64,000 nucleotides of DNA from Anaerolineales bacterium (lineage in GTDB: Bacteria; Chloroflexota; Anaerolineae; Anaerolineales; E44-bin32): NCBI GenBank assembly GCA_016927115.1, contig JAFGNH010000126.1, positions 46,541 through 110,540 on the forward strand, written 5' to 3'. The position numbers were made by a program, and so were the translations under genes. Positions 18,204 to 28,131 of this stretch are shown here, piece by piece (the first letter of the stretch is position 1; the number at the start of each line of letters is the position of its first letter). The notes beneath the pieces were generated by a model that worked only from the letters and a program-made list of their open reading frames with translations, was not told the origin of the DNA and did not search any database.

Positions 18204-19577
18204 ATGGCAACATTACTGGTTAAACATGCGCAGGTTCTTCTGACCATGGATGATAAACAGAATGTTTTCCGGGATGGAGCGATGTTCATTCGGGATAATG
18301 TGGTAAAGCAGGTTGGTGCCACAGCGGACCTCCCGGATTCCGCAGATCGAGTGATCGACGCCTCCGGCATGGTCATAATGCCTGGATTGATTAACACCCA
18401 CCATCATCTCTACCAGACTTTGACCCGGGCTCTCCCGGGAGCACAGGACGCGAAACTTTTCGACTGGCTGGTGCGCCTCTATCCTGTCTGGAGTGAACTG
18501 ACCGATGAAGCGAATTATGTGTCCAGTAAAATCGGTTTTGCAGAACTCATCAAGACCGGCTGTACCACGGTGGCCGACCATCTCTACCTGTATCCTAACG
18601 ACGTTGCTCTGGATACCAACATTCGGGCTGCACAGGAAATGGGAGTACGTTTCCATCCCACGCGCGGCTCGATGAGCCTTGGGCGCAGCAAGGGAGGGCT
18701 GCCGCCGGATAAAGTTGTTCAGGATGAGGAGACGATTCTGAAAGACAGCCAGCGGCTGATTGAACGCTATCATGACCCTGAGCCCTACGCCATGGTGCGT
18801 ATGGCACTTGCGCCATGTTCCCCGTTTTCCGTCACTGCGGATGCAATGCGTGAAGCTGCCAGCCTGGCGCGTTCGTATGACAAGGTCATGCTGCACACCC
18901 ATGTGGCAGAAACCAGTGATGAACAGGATTTTACGCTGGAACAGTTTGGTATGCGTCCCGCACGATATATGGAGCATCTTGGATGGGTGGGGGAGGATAC
19001 CTGGTGGGCACACTGTATTTATCTTGATGATTCAGAGATAGAGATGATGGCTGAAACCGGCACAGGTGTAGCGCACTGTCCCTCCTCGAATATGCGATTG
19101 GGTTCCGGAATTGCCAAAATCCGCCAGATGCTGGATAAGGGAGTGAAAGTCGGGCTGGCCGTGGATGGATCTGCCTCAAACGACAGGTCCAGCTTGCTGG
19201 ATGAAGCCCGTCAGGCGCTGCTGCTGCAGCGGGTACAAAATGGTGCGGATGGGCTGTCTGTGATGGAGACGCTGCGGATAGGTACGGTTGGTTCTGCATC
19301 TGTGCTGGGGCGGGACGATCTCGGCCGGTTAGCACAGGGAATGGCAGCTGATTTTATCGGCTTCCGTACTGATCGCCCGGAAATGGCTGGCGGTGCCATC
19401 CATGATCCGGTTGCAGCACTCCTGCTGTCTTCACCATACACCGTCGATCTCTCGGTCATTAATGGGCGTGTTGTAGTTGAGGATGGTGAGCTGCTGGGAG
19501 TGGATATGAAGGCGCTGGTTGCCCGGCACAACGAACTTGCTGCGGCTATGGCAGCCAAACACCCGTACGTGCCATGA
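18204..19577 (+). CDS. Amidohydrolase, 8-oxoguanine deaminase-like
   Basis: MPGLINTHHHLYQTLTRALPGAQD, MLHTHVAETSDEQDFTLEQFGMRPARYMEHLGW, GTGVAHCPSSNMRLGSGIA, GLAVDGSASNDRSSLL. Confidence 0.88.
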   Translation: MATLLVKHAQVLLTMDDKQNVFRDGAMFIRDNVVKQVGATADLPDSADRVIDASGMVIMPGLINTHHHLYQTLTRALPGAQDAKLFDWLVRLYPVWSELTDEANYVSSKIGFAELIKTGCTTVADHLYLYPNDVALDTNIRAAQEMGVRFHPTRGSMSLGRSKGGLPPDKVVQDEETILKDSQRLIERYHDPEPYAMVRMALAPCSPFSVTADAMREAASLARSYDKVMLHTHVAETSDEQDFTLEQFGMRPARYMEHLGWVGEDTWWAHCIYLDDSEIEMMAETGTGVAHCPSSNMRLGSGIAKIRQMLDKGVKVGLAVDGSASNDRSSLLDEARQALLLQRVQNGADGLSVMETLRIGTVGSASVLGRDDLGRLAQGMAADFIGFRTDRPEMAGGAIHDPVAALLLSSPYTVDLSVINGRVVVEDGELLGVDMKALVARHNELAAAMAAKHPYVP

Positions 19578-19614
19578 GAGAGATACCAGGGCAGAGAAGC
19601 AGGTTGCCGTAAAT

Positions 19615-20247
19615 ATGGGTGCGCAGTTGAATCCTGATCTATGTGTTTCCGTGCTTGTCCCGGCAGTGTACCAGGAGGTGAATCTGGAGCTGTTTCTGCA
19701 GCGTTTTGGCACTGGCCGCCGACGCAGGGCAATGGAATCAATCTATAGTGACATGCTTGAAGAGGCGCGTGAGCTGTTGGAGCCCTTATCACTGTACCGA
19801 ACATTTCCTGCGTACGAGGTGCCGCAGTATGGTGATTTTATTGCGGGAGCAGAGTGGGTCACACTCGGAATCTGCTCCGTAGGGAGGGAGATTGACCGCC
19901 GGGTGGAAGATCTGGCGAAGGTGAAAATGGCCAACGCAGTGGTGCTGGATGAAATTGGCACCGTAATGGTTCTCGAGCTGGCCAATCAAATGTATAAGCA
20001 AATCCGGGCTGCAGCAAAGACGGCGCAGCAGCGGACCTCTCCTTCCTACAGGCCGGGTATTGGACGCTGGCCGCTGGAACTGCAGAATGATATCTATGAG
20101 GATCTGTCGGCAGAAGCGTATGGCCTCCAATTGCATGAATCGCTGCAAATTTTGCCTCAGAAGACGGTTAGTATGATAGTGGGCAGCGGTTCTGAACTGC
20201 GGATCCGTCGAGTCCCGGTGCAGTGGTATCGTATGTGGCAGAATTAG
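19615..20247 (+). CDS. Stand-alone protein resembling the cobalamin-dependent methionine synthase reactivation domain
   Basis: SPSYRPGIGRWPLELQNDIYEDL, LQLHESLQILPQKTVSMIVG; located between corrinoid genes. Confidence 0.6.
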   Translation: MGAQLNPDLCVSVLVPAVYQEVNLELFLQRFGTGRRRRAMESIYSDMLEEARELLEPLSLYRTFPAYEVPQYGDFIAGAEWVTLGICSVGREIDRRVEDLAKVKMANAVVLDEIGTVMVLELANQMYKQIRAAAKTAQQRTSPSYRPGIGRWPLELQNDIYEDLSAEAYGLQLHESLQILPQKTVSMIVGSGSELRIRRVPVQWYRMWQN

Positions 20248-20611
20248 TCTTGTGGAGACAAGAAATACCTCAAGAAGTACCCGGTTTTCGTTAGAGCCCG
20301 GGCAGATCTGTTTTTGCAGAACGAATCCCGATGGAACAGTGATGTGTTAATTTTATAGGCGTTTTTCGTAAGTATTCTGTCGGCGGGAACCAGCAAGGAA
20401 AAACGTCATAGATTCAAACGTCAAAATGAATTTGACCTTACGGTGAGGATTTGCTAGGATGATTTCATCTGCAGCCTGACAGTGTGCGGAGGAAAGAATC
20501 TGGTTTCCGGAATGGCAGACGGGTTTTTCCGGAAAAGGGCTCAACCTGGAAGCTGCAGTTCTACCGGGGTGCCGGCGGGTTGTTGTGCGGGTTTTCCGGA
20601 GCTGAAGGAAG

Positions 20612-20646
20612 AACCGGTTTCTATTTCAGAGATAGTAGAACCGGTT
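20612..20646 (+). promoter_or_regulatory. Inverted repeat in the leader upstream of the second corrinoid gene
   Basis: AACCGGTTTCTAT ... ATAGTAGAACCGGTT (one-to-two nt bulge). Confidence 0.4.
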
Positions 20647-20919
20647 AGAGGTTCATTAACAGCTTCCTACTGCGTCCTGTGTGCACCTGGCGGGAAAGGC
20701 CAGTCGGTGTTGGTACAGGACAACATGCACCGGATCAGCGAAGTTTTTTTCGGACAGGATGTATGATGACAGACGTCTGAGAACCTTGCAGCAGCTCCGA
20801 TCTGGAGGGCAGAACGGCAGCGTTGAAAGGGCACGGTGTCTCAGCAAGTGGCTGATCTTGGCGATTTCTATCCCCCTCGATCGGTTGCCGGTGTATAGGA
20901 TAATTCCACGGAGGAAAGT

Positions 20920-21576
20920 ATGGCAACATTTGATGAAATTAAAGAAAAAATGGCTGAGGCACTCGTTGAAGGGGACGAAGAATCCGCAGCGGTAATTGCT
21001 CAGCAGGCTCTTGATGATAATATCGGCCCAACCAGGATTTTTAAGGAAATCATTACCCCGGTTCTGACTCAAATCGGTGAACGCTTTGGCCGGCTGGAAA
21101 TATTCCTGCCGGAAGTGCTGCTTTCTGCTGATGCGGCGAAAGCGGTCTTCCTGGTACTGAAGCCAGTTATCGAAGAACAGAAAGTGGAGGATTCCCATCT
21201 GGGTAAAGTTGTGATCGGAACCATGTCCGGAGATGTGCATGAAATCGGCAAGGATATCGTGGCGATCATGCTTGAGGTCAATGGCTTTGAGGTTAATAAC
21301 CTCGGGCGCGATGTCTCGGTTGATACACTTCTGAATACTGCCAGGCAGGATGGCGCTCAGATCATTGCCATGTCAAGCTTGCTGACCACGTCTCTTCCTT
21401 ATATGAAGGACATGATCAATATGCTCAAGGAAACAGGACAGAATAATATGTTCAAAACCCTGGTAGGTGGTGGGCCGGTGACCTCAGAGTGGGCGGCTTC
21501 CATTGGCGCTGATGGATATGGCAAGGATGCATCGGAAGCGGTACTGGTTGCCAAGAAACTTGTTGGCGCTGCCTGA
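20920..21576 (+). CDS. Second corrinoid (B12-binding) protein
   Basis: GDVHEIGKDIVAIMLEVNGFEVNNLGRDV, SSLLTTSLPYMKDMI, GGGPVTSEWAASIGADGYG. Confidence 0.92.
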   Translation: MATFDEIKEKMAEALVEGDEESAAVIAQQALDDNIGPTRIFKEIITPVLTQIGERFGRLEIFLPEVLLSADAAKAVFLVLKPVIEEQKVEDSHLGKVVIGTMSGDVHEIGKDIVAIMLEVNGFEVNNLGRDVSVDTLLNTARQDGAQIIAMSSLLTTSLPYMKDMINMLKETGQNNMFKTLVGGGPVTSEWAASIGADGYGKDASEAVLVAKKLVGAA

Positions 21577-21690
21577 TCGGTTTTAAAGGGAGATAAACCA
21601 GGAGCATTAGCTGATCTTTTCGGCAAAAAACGGGATTTTTCGATCGGCTTACCTGGCCATACAGCTGATAAACAATTGGATGATTGCTGC

Positions 21691-22428
21691 ATGGATGGAC
21701 AGAAGATGGCGTGTACAGAACCCAGAGGATTGATCGGTTGTGCGGTTCTACGCGGAGCGATTGAACCGCTCATGTATGCTGCCACTGACTGGGATTTTGT
21801 GGAGTTCCTGGATGCCGGCCTGCATACCACACCCACAAAGCTGCGGCCGGCGCTGCAGGACCGCCTCGATATGATTACAACTCCCAGTCGGATTTTTCTG
21901 GCGTATGGTTTGTGCGGCAATGGCCTGGAGGGACTCAGATCCGGAAAACATACTCTGATCATCCCGCGAAATGGCGACTGCATCCCACTGCTGATGGGTT
22001 CCTATCAGCAGTATGCAGCGGATTTGCAGGAAAATCCGGGAACGTACTATTTATCTGAAGGCTGGCTTGAAAATGATTTTCACCCGATCGGCCAGTACTC
22101 TGAATGGCTGCAGACCTATAATGAAAAAACAGCACGCCGATTGCTGGAATTATATTTCAAGCACTACCGGCGTGTTCTACTGTTAGGATATACGAAGGAA
22201 GAACTTGATCGTGGGCGGAATCTGGCTGGCGAAGGAGCAGAATTTCTGGGGCTGGCATACGCGGAGAAGCTATCTTCACCCCGGTATCTGCAGCACCTCC
22301 TGAAAACCGGAATGGACCTTACGGTATCCAATGAGGATTTACTTCTGATCCCGCCGGGTGGCGAGACGACTTCAATCATGTTTATCCGTGAGCTTGAGCA
22401 TAATCACACGGCGGCTGGTGGTAAATAA
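21691..22428 (+). CDS. DUF1638-type protein
   Basis: IFLAYGLCGNGLEGL, LIIPRNGDCIPLLMGSYQQY, GTYYLSEGWLEN; neighbour of corrinoid genes. Confidence 0.7.
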   Translation: MDGQKMACTEPRGLIGCAVLRGAIEPLMYAATDWDFVEFLDAGLHTTPTKLRPALQDRLDMITTPSRIFLAYGLCGNGLEGLRSGKHTLIIPRNGDCIPLLMGSYQQYAADLQENPGTYYLSEGWLENDFHPIGQYSEWLQTYNEKTARRLLELYFKHYRRVLLLGYTKEELDRGRNLAGEGAEFLGLAYAEKLSSPRYLQHLLKTGMDLTVSNEDLLLIPPGGETTSIMFIRELEHNHTAAGGK

Positions 22429-22555
22429 ATCGCAGGCAGAACCCGGAAAACCGGGAGTTCTATAAAGGTAGGACGGACGACAGATACGTGTTGAAGCTCT
22501 TCCCGGAAAATCAGAACAGGGCTTCAGCAGCAGAAAGATAAGTGGAGAGTGCCTT

Positions 22556-23437
22556 ATGAAATTTAACCTTTCAAGTCCGACTGCTGTAGATGAAGCGCTT
22601 CATCTGCTGCACAAATCCTCAGGGTCAGCGAGGCTGCTCGCCGGGGGAACCGATGTGATGGTGGGCATGCGGGTTGGCAAAATCAAACCGGATTTTCTGA
22701 TAAACCTGAACAAGATCCCCGATCTTGCCGGGATTCATCCCAGCTCACATTTCAAGGGAGGCCTCTTTATTGGCGCTCTTACGAAGATCAGTGATGTTGA
22801 ACATTCGCCTGAGCTCTGCGGTGGTTATCGTATCCTGGCACAGGCAGCCGGAACGCTGGCATCGGTCCAGATACGCAATCTGGCGACCCTTGGCGGAAAT
22901 ATCTGTAATGCAGCACCTTCAGCGGATACAGCGACATCACTGCTTGTGCTTGATGCCGTGGCAGAGATTGCCGGTCAGGAAGGTTTTTCATTTGTTCCCC
23001 TTCAGGACTTCTTTACTGGGCCAGGCACAACTGTACTTGGCAGCGACAAGATCCTGATCGGCTTTCATCTTCCACCTCAGCCGGAAAAGACAGCTGGTAC
23101 GTATATCAAGCATGGTGCCCGTAAAGCGATGGACTGCTGCACACTGGGTGTCGCAGCACAAATATCCATGGCGGATGGCCGTATAACAAAAGCACGGATC
23201 GCAATCGGAGCCGTTGCTCCCACCCCGCTGCGTGTACACGAGGCAGAAGCGGTTCTGGAAGGAAAGAATGGGCTTACCGACATTTTGATCAACAAAGCTG
23301 CACAGATAGCCGAGGAGGCTGCCAGGCCGATTGACGATGTGCGCGGGCAGGCATGGTATCGGAAACAGATGGTAGGTGTGGACACGCAGCGTGCGTTGTC
23401 GATGATTGCCGGGATGCTGGAAGGTGAGCAGGTATGA
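22556..23437 (+). CDS. Xanthine dehydrogenase family FAD-binding subunit
   Basis: LLAGGTDVMVGM, IRNLATLGGNICNAAPSADTATSLLVLDA. Confidence 0.93.
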   Translation: MKFNLSSPTAVDEALHLLHKSSGSARLLAGGTDVMVGMRVGKIKPDFLINLNKIPDLAGIHPSSHFKGGLFIGALTKISDVEHSPELCGGYRILAQAAGTLASVQIRNLATLGGNICNAAPSADTATSLLVLDAVAEIAGQEGFSFVPLQDFFTGPGTTVLGSDKILIGFHLPPQPEKTAGTYIKHGARKAMDCCTLGVAAQISMADGRITKARIAIGAVAPTPLRVHEAEAVLEGKNGLTDILINKAAQIAEEAARPIDDVRGQAWYRKQMVGVDTQRALSMIAGMLEGEQV

Positions 23438-23907
23438 TTAATATCACTTTAACTATCAATGGTATTGTACGGACTCTTGCTGTTTTGCCGGAGGAGCGGT
23501 TGTTGGATGTTCTGCGTGACCGCCTCGGATTGATGGGAACGAAAGAAGGCTGCGGCTCCGGAGACTGCGGCGCATGTACAGTACTGATGAACGGCCGTCC
23601 GGTGACATCCTGTATGGTCCTGGCTGCAACGGTGGACCAGGCTGATATTCTTACCATCGAAGGTCTGGAACAGGATGGGAAGCTGCATCCGCTGCAGCAG
23701 GCGTTTATTGATGAAGGGGCCGTGCAGTGTGGTTTCTGCACACCAGGTATGATTCTTTCCTCGCTTGCACTGCTTCAGGAGAATCCTGATCCGGATGAAG
23801 AAGCGATCAAACGAGCAATCGCCGGAAACCTCTGCCGCTGCACCGGGTATGCCCGGATTTTTGCCGCAATCAAAACAGCAGCATTAAGGATGCGGAGCGA
23901 TGCGTGA
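23434..23907 (+). CDS. Xanthine dehydrogenase family [2Fe-2S] subunit
   Basis: KEGCGSGDCGACTVLMNGRPVTSC, VQCGFCTPGM, NLCRCTGY; ATGA overlap with upstream gene. Confidence 0.97.
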   Translation: MINITLTINGIVRTLAVLPEERLLDVLRDRLGLMGTKEGCGSGDCGACTVLMNGRPVTSCMVLAATVDQADILTIEGLEQDGKLHPLQQAFIDEGAVQCGFCTPGMILSSLALLQENPDPDEEAIKRAIAGNLCRCTGYARIFAAIKTAALRMRSDA

Positions 23908-26215
23908 TCAAAAGGAACTGAAAGTTGTAGGAGTATCCCTGCCGCGCGTTGATGGAGTTCAGAAAGTTCGGGGAAGAGCGGTGTATGCACCAGACTTTGT
24001 ATTGCCGCGGATGCTGTATGCGAAAGTTTTGTGGAGCGATCGTCCGCATGCCAAAATCGTGCGCCTGGATGCTTCGAAAGCACTGCAGGTCCCCGGTGTC
24101 GTGGTGTTTGTCTCAGCTGAGGATGCACCCCGGAACCGCTATGGGGTCTATCTGAAAGATCAGCTGGTATTTGCCAGAGGTAAAGTACGCCATATCGGCG
24201 AGCCTGTCGCAGCGCTGGCTGCCGAAAGTGAGCAGGCGGCATTGGAAGCGCTGAAACTGGTGGAAGTTGTGTACGAAGATCTTCCGGTTGTTTTTGACCC
24301 CCTTGAAGCAATGCAGGATGGTGCGCCGATTGTTCATCCGGACCTGGAGAGCTATAGTGCAACCTATCCTAAGGTAGCCTATGGAAATGTGGCGCTTTAT
24401 ACCCGGCTGTCCATAGGTGATACAGAAAAGGGATTTGCCGAGGCAGACCACATTTTTGAGGATGAATTCAAGACACAGGCAATGTACCAGGGGTATGTGG
24501 AACCGCGTGCATGCGTGGCTGGTTTTGATCAGCGTGATAAGCTAACTGTGTGGACAAGCAACCAGCAGATTGCAGAGTGCCACGCCGAGCTTGCCGCTGC
24601 ACTGGATGTGCCTATGACGGATGTGCGCGTGGTTGGGACAGCTCTGGGAGGCGGTTTTGGTGGAAAACTGAAAACCCATCTCGAACCGATTGCAGCATTG
24701 CTGGCAAAAAAGACCGGCCGGGCGGTGAAAATCGTGCTGACCCGTGAGGAAGATATGATTGCCAGCCGGGCGCGTCCACCATACATTATCCGGCTGAAAA
24801 CAGGTGTCACCAACGAAGGCCGTATCACAGCGCGGGAGACGCAGCTCGTATCAGACTGCGGCGGTTACAGCGATCATGTGGTTGGTACCATGGGCCTGGC
24901 AGTTACTTTTGCCCAGGGTGCGTACAAGATTCCAAACTGTGAGGTAAAAGGGTACGTTGTCTACACCAATAATCCCAATTACAGCTGCATGCGCGGGTAT
25001 GGCGCGCACCAGATAGACTTTGCCAACGAATCCCAGATGGATATGATCGCTTCCCGGATGGGGTGGGATCCCGTGGAATTCCGGCGAGAGAACCTCATTG
25101 AAGATGGTGATGTACTTGTCAGTACACAACCGATCAAGGAAGTGACTATCAAAGAGACGATGGACGTTGCCCTTGAACGGTCAAAATGGGTTGAGAAGGT
25201 TAAGCAGGAAAAAGTCCTCGGCGATAAAGTGCGTTATGGTATCGGCATCGGAAACACGATTATCAACATGGGCCTTCTTTCATCCTCAGCCATGATCAAG
25301 TTCAACGGTGATGGCACAGCTACGATCCTGACTTCAGTGATGGACCTGGGTACAGGCAATCATACTGCTCTGATTCAGATTGCGGCGGAGGAACTGGGGA
25401 TGCTGGCGGAGCAGGTTAATATTGCAGAAGTTGACTCCGATTCTTCACCGTATGATCTCGGGCAGATAGCCAGCCGTACCATCTTTGATGCCGGCAATGC
25501 CGTCAGACTTGCAGCGAAAGATGCCCGGAAGAAATTATTTGAAACAGCTGCAGAGCTGCTGCAGGTGCCGGAAGAGGATCTTGAGTCTGAAAGTGGAATG
25601 ATCTTCTCCCGTACAGACCGGTCAAAGGAAATTGCGATAGCTGGTGTGAACGGCTACCGCATCTGGGTGAAAGGCGGGCCTGTAGTAGGCGGTTCAGGCT
25701 GGCTGGGGAGACCGGGTTTTGAGGAAGAAGTCGGAGAGGGTTATCCGCAGGCACCTTCCAAAACTTTCGTTTTCGGTACACATATCGCAGAAGTGGAAGT
25801 TGATATAGAAACCGGCAGGGTGACGGTGGTGAAAGTTACGGCAGTTCATGATGTTGGCAGGGCGGTCAATCCGCTTGGCGTACAGGGACAGATTGAAGGT
25901 GGTGTGGTGCAGGGTGTCGGTTATGCCCTTATGGAGGAGCTGCAGGTGAAGGACGGTGTGATTCTGAATCCTGACTTCCTGAATTACCGGATGCCGACCA
26001 CGCTGGATATCCCCGAGATTGATCCCGTGATCCTTGAAATTCCATCGGAATTCGGCCCCTTCGGTGCCAAAGGGCTCGGGGAGCCGGTGATGATGGGTGT
26101 GGTACCGGCAATAGCGAATGCGATTGAAAATGCGATTGGTGTGCGGGTAACCGAAGTGCCTATCACGGCTGAACGGCTGCTCCAGGCGGTGAAGGAAAAG
26201 AACCAGCGAAAATAA
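23900..26215 (+). CDS. Xanthine dehydrogenase family molybdopterin-binding subunit
   Basis: GTALGGGFGGKLKTHLEPIAAL, MRGYGAHQ, GQIASRTIFDAGNAVR, GAKGLGEPVMMGVVPAIANAI. Confidence 0.95.
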   Translation: MRDQKELKVVGVSLPRVDGVQKVRGRAVYAPDFVLPRMLYAKVLWSDRPHAKIVRLDASKALQVPGVVVFVSAEDAPRNRYGVYLKDQLVFARGKVRHIGEPVAALAAESEQAALEALKLVEVVYEDLPVVFDPLEAMQDGAPIVHPDLESYSATYPKVAYGNVALYTRLSIGDTEKGFAEADHIFEDEFKTQAMYQGYVEPRACVAGFDQRDKLTVWTSNQQIAECHAELAAALDVPMTDVRVVGTALGGGFGGKLKTHLEPIAALLAKKTGRAVKIVLTREEDMIASRARPPYIIRLKTGVTNEGRITARETQLVSDCGGYSDHVVGTMGLAVTFAQGAYKIPNCEVKGYVVYTNNPNYSCMRGYGAHQIDFANESQMDMIASRMGWDPVEFRRENLIEDGDVLVSTQPIKEVTIKETMDVALERSKWVEKVKQEKVLGDKVRYGIGIGNTIINMGLLSSSAMIKFNGDGTATILTSVMDLGTGNHTALIQIAAEELGMLAEQVNIAEVDSDSSPYDLGQIASRTIFDAGNAVRLAAKDARKKLFETAAELLQVPEEDLESESGMIFSRTDRSKEIAIAGVNGYRIWVKGGPVVGGSGWLGRPGFEEEVGEGYPQAPSKTFVFGTHIAEVEVDIETGRVTVVKVTAVHDVGRAVNPLGVQGQIEGGVVQGVGYALMEELQVKDGVILNPDFLNYRMPTTLDIPEIDPVILEIPSEFGPFGAKGLGEPVMMGVVPAIANAIENAIGVRVTEVPITAERLLQAVKEKNQRK

Positions 26216-26224
26216 TCGCGGACA

Positions 26225-26260
26225 AATGCCCCGGCTTTCCCCTGACAGAGCCGGGGCATT
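26225..26260. other. Strong intergenic hairpin
   Basis: 12-bp perfect stem AATGCCCCGGCT/AGCCGGGGCATT; no T tract on either strand. Confidence 0.6.
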
Positions 26261-26361
26261 CTGAGACTGATGATGCAGCTGCAATGTAATTGAATTAACC
26301 TGCTGCCAAACGTGAGTGGTAAATGTGGCAGAAGCGGACAGGATAGCCAGGAGATAGCATA

Positions 26362-27771
26362 ATGACAGAAGCAACACTACTTGTGAATAATATCCATACA
26401 CTTGTGACAATGGATGAGGAACGCCAGGTTCTGCAGGATGCCTGGATCCTGGTACGGGGTGGCATGATAGATAAGATCGGCACAGGCAGTCCACCGGCTG
26501 CAGACCGAACGATAGATGCTTCCGGCCATATTGTGCTCCCAGGCCTTGTTAACACCCATCACCATTTCTTTCAGACACTGCTGCGAGGTGTCCCCTCGAT
26601 GCAGAATAACGAACTGTTTCCCTGGCTGGAGGATCTTTACCTGCTGATGGCGGGGATGACAGATGAAATGGTCTATGTGAGTACGCAGGTGGCAGTTGCT
26701 GAATTGATGCTTTCAGGGTGTACCACGGCACAGGATCATTCCTACCTGCATGTGAATGATATGAAGTTTGAGACAGAGATCGCGGCGGCGCAGGAATTGG
26801 GAGTCCGCTTCCATCTCAGCCGCGGCAGTTTTGATGTCGGCCAGTCACAAGGTTATCTTCCTCCGGATGAAGTAGTGGAGGATCATGATGAGATCCTGGC
26901 GGACTGTGAAGCCCTGATCAAGGGATTCCATGAATACGACCGGTTTGGAATGGTGCGTATCGAACTTGCGCCGTGTTCTCCTTTTTCGGTTACCGAGAGC
27001 CTCATGGAAAAAAGTGCCGAGATGGCGGAAAAATACAGTGTTGGACTCACGACACACCTTTGTGAGACACACGATGAAGAACAATTCTGCCTCGATAAGT
27101 TCGGAAAAACACCGGTTCAATTTGCTGCTGATCTGGGCTGGATGGGAGAGAGAACCTGGTACGCACACTTTGTGCATGCAGAAAACAGTAACATTGATGT
27201 GATGGCACAGACGGGAACAGGAGTGGCACACTGCCCGGGTTCAAATGCACGTCTTGGTTCAGGTATCGCGCGTGTTAATGAGATGTTGAAGAAAGGTGTA
27301 AAGGTCGGCCTGGGTGTTGATGGCAGTGCTTCGAATGACAGTTCCCACATGCTGGCTGAGGTTAGACTGGCACTGCTCTTCCAGCGTGCGAAGTATGGAG
27401 CAGATGCGCTGACCGCGACACAGGCCCTGGAACTGGCTACGCTGGGCGGCGCTGAAGTACTCGGCCGTAACGATATTGGTGCACTCAAACACGGCATGGC
27501 GGCAGATTTTATCGGGATAAAACTTAACCAGCTGGGTTATGCCGGAGGACTGCATGATCCGGTCGCTGCACTTGTCCTCTGTGAACCGGTCAATGTGGAT
27601 TTCTCAGTCATCAACGGCAAGGTTGTTGTTGAAGATGGAAGTCTTTCTGGCCTGGATCTGGAACAGCTCAAGAAACAGCAAAACAAACTCGCGGCTGCAT
27701 TGGTTCAGAAAGCTGAAAAGCGATACAGTAAAAATATGACCAGCTGGACATGGCGCAGGAGGGGAGAATAG
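26362..27771 (+). CDS. Amidohydrolase, 8-oxoguanine deaminase-like (paralogue of 18204-19577)
   Basis: LPGLVNTHHHFFQTLLRGVPSMQNNELFPWLEDLY, THLCETHDEEQFCLDKFGKTPVQFAADLGWMGERTWYAHFVH, GTGVAHCPGSNARLGSGIA. Confidence 0.88.
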   Translation: MTEATLLVNNIHTLVTMDEERQVLQDAWILVRGGMIDKIGTGSPPAADRTIDASGHIVLPGLVNTHHHFFQTLLRGVPSMQNNELFPWLEDLYLLMAGMTDEMVYVSTQVAVAELMLSGCTTAQDHSYLHVNDMKFETEIAAAQELGVRFHLSRGSFDVGQSQGYLPPDEVVEDHDEILADCEALIKGFHEYDRFGMVRIELAPCSPFSVTESLMEKSAEMAEKYSVGLTTHLCETHDEEQFCLDKFGKTPVQFAADLGWMGERTWYAHFVHAENSNIDVMAQTGTGVAHCPGSNARLGSGIARVNEMLKKGVKVGLGVDGSASNDSSHMLAEVRLALLFQRAKYGADALTATQALELATLGGAEVLGRNDIGALKHGMAADFIGIKLNQLGYAGGLHDPVAALVLCEPVNVDFSVINGKVVVEDGSLSGLDLEQLKKQQNKLAAALVQKAEKRYSKNMTSWTWRRRGE

Positions 27772-28131
27772 TCCAGCCACCTGAATGGGCGATAAATACT
27801 GGTGCCTTTTACCCTTAAGTACCAAAAAAAAGTGGATTAATTTCCTTATTCGAAGGAAAAGTCTCCCTATTTTCCATTAATAAGGATAATATCGGTTAAG
27901 ATTAGACATTACATACATTCGTGCTGAATTCTGCCTGAAGTGAAATAATCTTGAAACGGATGCAGTCGTTAGCGCAAATGTAATTCGAGGTGGATACAGG
28001 CATTTCCTTTTGTGCTTAACTATGACTACTCAGAATGAGTTACCACAGATAAAAGGAGGTGGTGTATACCTGAATATTTGTATGATCAAAATGAGAACGA
28101 TTTTCCAAACCCTAACTTTTAAGGAGAAAAG

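Noticed and set aside
20482-20766. 94-aa plus-strand ORF in the gap before the second corrinoid gene
   Set aside because: No SD, no recognisable motif; more likely part of a leader region
20248-20919. Cobalamin riboswitch upstream of corrinoid gene 2
   Set aside because: No convincing B12 box or conserved core could be seen by eye; needs an Rfam search
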